DNA of 5,140 nucleotides from Planctomycetota bacterium. Its GTDB lineage: Bacteria; Planctomycetota; Phycisphaerae; UBA1845. The notes beneath the pieces are model-generated. The model was given only the letters and a program-made list of their open reading frames with translations, did not search any database and was not told the DNA's origin. The translations under genes and the position numbers were made by a program. Below are positions 1 through 4,255 of this stretch, piece after piece. The first letter of the stretch is position 1. Each line of letters begins with the position of its first letter. Where the stretch lies: assembly GCA_022561415.1 (NCBI GenBank), contig JADFRH010000180.1:1-5140 (forward strand), in the 5' to 3' direction.

Positions 1-1349
1 GGATCCGTCACCACGACCGAAGCCACAGGCTCCGACGGTTCCGGTGAATCCGAAGCGCTTGGTTCCACGACCGCTGTCGACTCCGAGGTCGCATCGACCT
101 GTTCTGTTGCGGAATCTTCGTCGTCGGACGCCGGGTCGTCGGGCACCGAGATGTCGCCGTCGCTGTCGCCGTCCGCAGGGGCCGCCGGCGGATTCGCCGC
201 CGCTATCTTCTTCGCCGCCTGCTGGTCAACGGCCGCTCGTACGATCCTGGCGGCCAGATCCGCGTCAATCTCGAGTCCCTGCGCGATGGGTTCGGGACCC
301 ACCTCAACCAGGTCGCCGATCGAAATAATCCCCATCGCCAGGAGCTTGTCGAGCAGAACGTCCTGTACGCCCTCGATGTCTCGCAGCGTCTTCTCCATCT
401 CGTCCACGCTCTTGTCATACTCCGCGGGCGTGAGAATATCGATATCCCACCCGGTCAGCCGGGCCGCAAGCCGCACGTTTTGACCGCGCTTCCCGATCGC
501 CAGGGAAAGCTGACTTTCGTCCACGATCACCATCGCACGCCCGCTCTCAAACGAAAGAAACGTCTCGCGCACCTCCGCCGGTTTCAGCGCGTTGCTAATC
601 AACACCTGCGACGACTCGTTCCAGCGAACGATGTCGATTTTCTCTCCCCCGAGTTCGTCGACGATGTTGCGAATGCGGCTGCCACGAACCCCGACGCATG
701 CGCCGACCGCATCGACCTTGGAATCGATCGACGACACGGCGATCTTGGTTCGATAGCCCGCCTCGCGCGCCAGGGCCTGAATGATGATGATGCGCTCGCC
801 GACCTCGGGCACCTCGATCTCGAACAGGCGACGGATGTAGTCGGGATGGGTCTGCGAAAGGATGATCCGAACCTGGGTGGGCTCCTCCCGGACATCGAGA
901 ATCATCGCGCGAATCCGCTCGCCCGGCTGCATCGAATCACCGGGAATCTGCTCGCTACGAGGAAGAATGCCCTCGCCGCGACCGAGATTGACGATCACCG
1001 AGCCGCCCTCGAAGCGCGCCAGGCTGCCCGTCACGACAGTGCCGACGAGCTGTGAATACTCCTCGAAAATCGCGTTACGCTCGTCCTCGCGAATTTTCTG
1101 CATCATCACCTGCTTGCCGGTCTGGGCGGCAATACGACCCAGCTTCGCCATGCTTACCGCTTGGCCGTCGACCGAGGCCTCACTCTCTCCACTCGTGCGA
1201 TCGATGGCAACCTTGACATCCTCAGCGTCGTCAAACGCCTTGCGCACGGCCGAGATCATCGCCACCTCGAGATCGAGGTAGATGCTCTCCTTGTCGATAT
1301 TCTTATCGCGACTGATCGAGTCGACAAAACGTACGAGGTCACCGTTCAT
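1..1349 (-). CDS. nusA: Transcription termination/antitermination factor NusA (3' end cut by window)
   Basis: NusA binds RNA polymerase and nascent RNA in the cytoplasm, promotes pausing and hairpin-dependent termination, and takes part in antitermination of rRNA operons. 449 residues are visible. Domains in order: RNAP-binding N-terminal domain about 1-100, with the conserved GRIAAQTGKQVMMQKIRE stretch at 71-88; S1 domain about 101-168; KH1 about 205-250 with GVRG at 220-223; KH2 about 265-307 with GKRG at 286-289 followed by QNVRLAARLTGWDIDI; one helix-hairpin-helix domain about 315-382; then an Ala/Pro linker and a Ser/Asp/Glu-rich tail from about 390 to the edge. The ATG start has GGAG five bases upstream (1355-1358). 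The N-terminal domain is about 30 residues shorter than in E. coli NusA, missing the segment after the DRTSG strand. No rimP lies upstream; instead there is a long leader with a terminator, which suggests attenuation. The identity is certain; the total length is unknown. Confidence 0.98.
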   Translation of the reverse strand, partial: MNGDLVRFVDSISRDKNIDKESIYLDLEVAMISAVRKAFDDAEDVKVAIDRTSGESEASVDGQAVSMAKLGRIAAQTGKQVMMQKIREDERNAIFEEYSQLVGTVVTGSLARFEGGSVIVNLGRGEGILPRSEQIPGDSMQPGERIRAMILDVREEPTQVRIILSQTHPDYIRRLFEIEVPEVGERIIIIQALAREAGYRTKIAVSSIDSKVDAVGACVGVRGSRIRNIVDELGGEKIDIVRWNESSQVLISNALKPAEVRETFLSFESGRAMVIVDESQLSLAIGKRGQNVRLAARLTGWDIDILTPAEYDKSVDEMEKTLRDIEGVQDVLLDKLLAMGIISIGDLVEVGPEPIAQGLEIDADLAARIVRAAVDQQAAKKIAAANPPAAPADGDSDGDISVPDDPASDDEDSATEQVDATSESTAVVEPSASDSPEPSEPVASVVVTD

Positions 1350-1410
1350 CGAAACTCCGCCTATCCTCCGGCTCTAGCCCGCCACGGCCCTTCGCGGACC
1401 AGACCGGATC

Positions 1411-1448
1411 AAAAAAACGCGCGGGGCGCACAAGGCGGTCCCCACGCG
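1411..1448 (-). terminator. Intrinsic terminator upstream of nusA
   Basis: On the minus strand the arms CGCGTGGGG (1448-1440) and CCCCGCGCG (1426-1418) form a 9-bp stem with one U-G pair. An inner CGC/GCG pairing is possible in the 13-base loop, and a run of seven T follows (1417-1411). This is a textbook Rho-independent terminator. It ends 61 bases before the nusA start codon and about 300 bases after the promoter at 1753-1780, so it either ends an independent small RNA or works as an attenuator in the nusA leader. No convincing promoter lies between it and nusA, so nusA expression from this region would need read-through. Confidence 0.88.
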
Positions 1449-1746
1449 GAAACACGACACGGCAGCAAGAATGGAGCCCTTGTCTAGCGCATTGCGCTAC
1501 TCCGATTGCCTACTCGACTGCGTCGCATCGACGTTTCCGCTTAAAACTCAAGCCACTGAGCCACAACAGCATTCCATCCACCTCAGGCACCGGTTTGAAC
1601 CCGCCGTGCCGGCTAAAACTTCCGCCGGCGGACGCGGCTCCGCCACCCAGTCCCGATCCCGGCACACACGACCGACCAAGCCGATCGACAAGACCGACCT
1701 GGACCGAGCCAAGAAACGCTCATCGCCCCTATCGGATCGAGACAGA
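1411..1746 (-). ncRNA. Structured RNA of about 335 nt: small RNA or nusA leader/attenuator
   Basis: This stretch has no credible protein gene. It is bounded by a near-consensus promoter (expected start about 1746) and an intrinsic terminator. The minus-strand transcript contains many perfect stems: GGCGGA/TCCGCC (1627-1644), GCCGGC/GCCGGC (1608-1629), GGCAC/GTGCC (1586-1610), CTCA/TGAG (1547-1560), CGTCG/CGACG (1521-1533), and TAGCGC/GCGCTA (1485-1499) extended by GGAG/CTCC (1500-1503 with 1473-1476). An 8-bp closing stem, GCGGAAAC/GTTTCCGC (1533-1540 with 1446-1453), encloses the 3' part and touches the terminator arm. I looked for hallmarks of RNase P RNA, tmRNA, SRP RNA and tRNA and found none. 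Either it is an independent RNA of unknown class or a regulatory leader of nusA; the sequence alone does not decide. The start is estimated from the -10 position. Confidence 0.6.
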
Positions 1747-1752
1747 ACTCAA

Positions 1753-1780
1753 ATTATAGGGACCAGCGATTGACTGTCAA
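1753..1780 (-). promoter_or_regulatory. Near-consensus sigma70-type promoter of the nusA leader/small RNA
   Basis: Read on the minus strand, TTGACA (1780-1775) is separated by 16 bases from TATAAT (1758-1753). Both hexamers match the consensus perfectly, which is rare by chance in such G+C-rich DNA. Upstream lies a short A/T-rich patch (around 1797-1810). The predicted start is near 1746, giving about 397 bases before the nusA start codon. The -35 hexamer lies inside an 11-bp palindrome, TTGACTGTCAA (1770-1780), which could be an operator or may simply be chance. Confidence 0.85.
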
Positions 1781-1904
1781 CGATCGAAGCGTAGCGTTAA
1801 TAGTTATCGGACGCTTTTAGCCTCGGCTCCACGGGATCTGCCTCGGTAAGCGCTGCGGAGGCGGTGCTTTGCGGAGAGCTCCGTCGCTGATCTATGATGC
1901 CGGT

Positions 1905-3254
1905 ATGAGTCGCCTCTCGATCCTCGTAATCTCAGCAGGTTGCATCTGGTCGAACGTGCGAGCCGAGCCGCCCGACGTCGCCCCGGCTCGCCGCGCCGGG
2001 CTGTCCCGCCTCGTCCGGGCCTTTTTCACCTTGAGCGACGAGGGCAAACGAGGATCCCTCGCGAGAGCGATTGAGAAGGCTGCGAGTGGCTCAGTCCCGG
2101 CCGTGGCACGTGCGATCCGACGAGCGGAACTCTGGTCCGACGCTTCGCCGAGAATCGAGCGGTTCGCCGTCCGGCTGCCCGGCTCGAGAACCGTGTCGAT
2201 CGAGTGCTCTTACCCGGAGGGCTATGACCCGGCCTTCGCCTATCCCGTGCTTATTTGCCTGCCGCACGTCGGCGATTCGCCGGCCAGGACGCTGACGCTC
2301 GTGCGACGTGCCTTGGGGGAATCGATTCGGGGGTTCGCGCTGGCGTCGCCGGCCCGGCTGGCCAGTGCTTCTTTTCATTTGGCGGGCAACTCGGCCGGTG
2401 ATTTCACTATGCTCCTTCGCGAGCTGCGACGGCGGATTCACATCGATTCCGACCGCCTGTTCCTCTTCGGCTCCGGCACCGGCGGCGACGCCGCATGGCT
2501 TGCGGCCATGTTTCACCCGGACGACTTGGCTGGTGCCATCGTGTTGGCATCCTACCCGCACGTGCCGTACGCCGCACAGACGCTTCCCTTCCTGCTGCGT
2601 AATCTGCGACGGGTTCCGGTGTTGACGGTTTGGGCTGAGCCCCGAGCGGGTGACACGTCCTTGCGACGTCTGGCCGAAGTCGCCCAGAACCGAGCCATTC
2701 GACGAATCGCGGACGATGCCGACTTGCCCATCACGAGTCTGGAGATAGCGAGCGACCGCTTGGACGCCCGGGGTTTCCTTGAGAGCGACGTGCGTGCGAT
2801 CCTGGCCGGGCGACGGGCGGCGATCCCAACGGAAGCGTCTCTGTGGTTTCGTTATCCGCAGCAGGGAAAGATCGCATGGCTACGACAAACACGATTCGCG
2901 GGCGAGGTCTGGGAGGCGCCCGAACTCTCGATCCGGCCCGCTCCCGGTGCGGACCGTGACCTCTTCATCACGAACACCCTTCAGCGCAAAATGGCTTACC
3001 TGAGCGGTCGGATCGAGGGGCAGACGATCGACATTACGGCCCGCAGATGTCGGCGTGTGGAACTCGCGCTGAGGGAAGACCTGATCGATCTCACGCGCCC
3101 CGTGACCGTCCGTTGTAACGGCAAGATTCGCTATGAAGGGCTGATCGAACCGGACGTGGCCACACTGCTCGAATCGGCTTACGCCGACTGGGATTTCCAA
3201 AGACCGGCCGTGGCCCGTTTTTCCTTTTCGATCAAACGGCCACGCTCGAGATGA
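1905..3254 (+). CDS. Secreted alpha/beta-hydrolase-fold protein, catalytic residues apparently lost
   Basis: A 449-residue protein when read from ATG 1905. Residues 1-20 form a signal peptide (MSR, hydrophobic LSILVISAGCIW, then SNVRA before EPP), so it is probably exported. The centre shows an alpha/beta-hydrolase core: strand YPVLICLPH (114-122), a long helix with LLRELRRRIHIDSDRLFLFG (171-190), then the turn GSGTGG (189-194), then LAAMFHPDDLAGAIVLASYP. The turn corresponds to the G-x-S-x-G nucleophile elbow, but the expected serine at residue 191 is glycine (codon GGC, 2475-2477). No histidine occurs after residue 219, so the catalytic histidine is missing too. The last 100 residues contain DLTRPVTVRCNGK, resembling a C-terminal module that I associate with planctomycete secreted esterase/peptidase-like proteins (from memory). 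A TTG start at 1869 (461 residues), seven bases after GGAGG (1857-1861), is a real alternative; ATG 1905 lacks a Shine-Dalgarno but gives the better signal peptide. No convincing promoter was found. It is convergent with rplU. Substrate unknown; a binding or structural role is inferred. Confidence 0.85.
   Translation: MSRLSILVISAGCIWSNVRAEPPDVAPARRAGLSRLVRAFFTLSDEGKRGSLARAIEKAASGSVPAVARAIRRAELWSDASPRIERFAVRLPGSRTVSIECSYPEGYDPAFAYPVLICLPHVGDSPARTLTLVRRALGESIRGFALASPARLASASFHLAGNSAGDFTMLLRELRRRIHIDSDRLFLFGSGTGGDAAWLAAMFHPDDLAGAIVLASYPHVPYAAQTLPFLLRNLRRVPVLTVWAEPRAGDTSLRRLAEVAQNRAIRRIADDADLPITSLEIASDRLDARGFLESDVRAILAGRRAAIPTEASLWFRYPQQGKIAWLRQTRFAGEVWEAPELSIRPAPGADRDLFITNTLQRKMAYLSGRIEGQTIDITARRCRRVELALREDLIDLTRPVTVRCNGKIRYEGLIEPDVATLLESAYADWDFQRPAVARFSFSIKRPRSR
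3210..3243. terminator. Hairpin at the convergent 3' ends; possible T-less terminator
   Basis: GTGGCCCGTTT (3210-3220) pairs with AAACGGCCAC (3234-3243), a 10-bp stem with a single bulged C and a 13-base loop. It lies in the last codons of the plus-strand hydrolase-like gene and 40 bases beyond the rplU stop on the other strand, where a terminator for either transcript would be expected. No T-run follows on either strand, so it is not a classic intrinsic terminator, and its role is only suggested by position. Confidence 0.3.
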
Positions 3255-3283
3255 AAGGACGCTACGCGAAGCCCGAGAACCCG

Positions 3284-3601
3284 CTACGCCTCGATCTTCT
3301 CGATCTTGACGCGGAGGTACTTCTGGCGGTGGCCCTTCTTCAGGCGTGAGTTCTTGCGGCGGCGTAGCTTTTGGATTTTGACCTTGATGCCCTTTTGCAG
3401 ACCCACGACGGTCGCGGTGACTTTGGCGCCGTCGATGCAGGGCTGGCCGATCTTGGGGCCGTCTTCGAGATCGCCAACGAGCAGGACGTTGTTGAACTCG
3501 TAGGTGGTGGCGCCTTCTTCGAGATCCTTGAGGTGGACGTCGAGTTCCTGACCTTCTTCCACGCGATATTGATGGGGGCCGTCAGCGATAATGGCGTACA
3601 T
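3284..3601 (-). CDS. rplU: Large ribosomal subunit protein bL21
   Basis: A component of the 50S subunit that binds 23S rRNA. The 105 residues match the usual family length and pattern from end to end: MYAIIADGPHQYRVEEGQEL at the N terminus, then NNVLLVGD (37-44), GAKVTATVVG (58-67), and the basic C-terminal stretch KKGHRQKYLRVKIEKIE (88-104) that is characteristic of bL21. The ATG start is preceded by GGAG (3610-3613) with eight bases between. A good promoter is placed about 110 bases upstream, so the gene is probably transcribed on its own. In most bacteria rplU is followed by rpmA (bL27); here the stop is followed by 29 bases and then the end of an opposing gene, so rpmA must lie elsewhere. 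No T-tract terminator follows; a hairpin at 3210-3243 may serve. Confidence 0.98.
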   Translation of the reverse strand: MYAIIADGPHQYRVEEGQELDVHLKDLEEGATTYEFNNVLLVGDLEDGPKIGQPCIDGAKVTATVVGLQKGIKVKIQKLRRRKNSRLKKGHRQKYLRVKIEKIEA

Positions 3602-3711
3602 TTCTTCAACTCCAATCGGTGCTTAATCATGCCGACCCGAGCCGGACCACGCCCCACGCGCATCGAGCACGCCGCCGGCGGATCGCAGGTTCCCTACAGG
3701 TCGAGCCCAGG

Positions 3712-3740
3712 ATTGTGACCGGATTGGGCTCTGACGTCAA
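3712..3740 (-). promoter_or_regulatory. Candidate sigma70-type promoter of rplU
   Basis: On the minus strand TTGACG (3740-3735, five of six consensus bases) is followed after 17 bases by CACAAT (3717-3712, four of six). The expected start near 3705 gives an rplU leader of about 104 bases. It begins just after the stop codon of the serS fragment, so rplU need not depend on transcription through that fragment. Confidence 0.6.
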
Positions 3741-3752
3741 TCCCTCTGCCAG

Positions 3753-4118
3753 TCAGCCAAGGGCCGTTGAATTCTCCGGGGTGAGGCCGCCGCCGGTGTG
3801 GAGCTCGACGTTTTCGGTGTCATCCCTGCCGATGGGTACGCCCTCGGCCTTGAAGTCGGCATCGCTCTTGCCCTGCGAGCCGGCCTGTTTGTAGCCCGCC
3901 GACTTGGCGTTGCGCAGCAGCCCCACGAGCTGCCCGCTCTCTTTGACCTTGCCGCGAAACGCCTCGAGCTCGACCTGCAGCTCCCGCCGCCGCTGATCGA
4001 CGGCGATGAGCCGGTCCACCAGCAAACTGGCCTCGCCAGCGTCGCAGGCAATACGCTTATCCACCGCGGCCCGCTTCACCGCGTCAGCGTTTTCACGAAT
4101 GAATTTGATATCGAGCAT
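3753..4118 (-). CDS. Seryl-tRNA synthetase N-terminal fragment; truncated gene or pseudogene
   Basis: The 121 residues begin MLDIKFIRENADAVKRAAVD, the typical start of seryl-tRNA synthetase, followed by LLVDRLIAVDQRRRELQVEL (32-51), the first helix of the long coiled-coil arm that contacts the tRNA-Ser variable arm. The segment GVPIGRDDTENVEL (93-106) corresponds to the family's VPxGxDxxxN motif at the end of the arm. Between them only about 40 residues remain, fewer than expected, so the second arm helix looks internally deleted. After residue 107 the protein ends in unrelated sequence (GGGLTPENSTALG) and TGA. A normal SerRS is about 420-450 residues; the catalytic domain with class II motifs 1-3 is absent, and the 151 bases before rplU cannot hold it. 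It cannot charge tRNA. ATG start with GAGG five bases upstream; a weak promoter lies above. A functional serS must exist elsewhere. It is either a decaying duplicate or a reused tRNA-binding domain. Confidence 0.85.
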   Translation of the reverse strand: MLDIKFIRENADAVKRAAVDKRIACDAGEASLLVDRLIAVDQRRRELQVELEAFRGKVKESGQLVGLLRNAKSAGYKQAGSQGKSDADFKAEGVPIGRDDTENVELHTGGGLTPENSTALG

Positions 4119-4152
4119 GAAGGCCTCAGCAGACTAGACTAATCCCGTAAGG

Positions 4153-4181
4153 GTTTTGGGCGATGGCTTGAATTCTGTCAA
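4153..4181 (-). promoter_or_regulatory. Weak candidate promoter of the serS fragment
   Basis: On the minus strand a perfect TTGACA (4181-4176) is followed after 17 bases by CAAAAC (4158-4153), which matches only three of six -10 bases. Position fits: it would give a leader of about 28 bases to the ATG at 4118. If used, it means the fragment still has its own transcription signal. The remaining intergenic bases, 4119-4255, show nothing else I can name. Confidence 0.3.
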
Positions 4182-4255
4182 GGGCGGAGGAGGACTGAGA
4201 AATACTAGATTGCTTGAGCTTGGTCGGGCGGAATATTTCGACTAATCTCCGGCGC

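Noticed and set aside
1..6. GGATCC at the exact left edge, suggesting a cloning junction
   Set aside because: The nusA frame reads through it normally and another GGATCC occurs at 2051; the right edge shows no such site.
480..1055. 191-codon open frame on the plus strand opposite nusA, and similar long frames at 151-483 and 862-1281
   Set aside because: They lie antisense to a certain nusA gene; G+C-rich coding DNA regularly leaves opposite frames open, and the translations are not protein-like.
1547..1610. Plus-strand GCCACTG (1552-1558) near GGCACCGG, recalling the B12 box of a cobalamin riboswitch
   Set aside because: The other conserved blocks and spacing of the riboswitch are missing, and the strand is opposite to the promoter and terminator seen here.
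1586..1610. GGTTCAAACC on the minus strand, resembling a tRNA T-loop
   Set aside because: No acceptor stem, D-arm or anticodon arm can be built around it; it is better explained as a local hairpin.
1471..1773. 100-codon plus-strand frame in the nusA leader region
   Set aside because: It is antisense to the promoter, structured RNA and terminator, has no Shine-Dalgarno and no recognisable protein pattern.
2091..2561. 156-codon minus-strand frame and other frames inside the hydrolase-like gene
   Set aside because: Shadows of the plus-strand gene, which has a signal peptide and a recognisable fold pattern.
4201..4240. Possible plus-strand promoter TTGCTT/AATATT before the membrane protein gene
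   Set aside because: Both hexamers are poor and no supporting element is present; chance matches of this quality are common.
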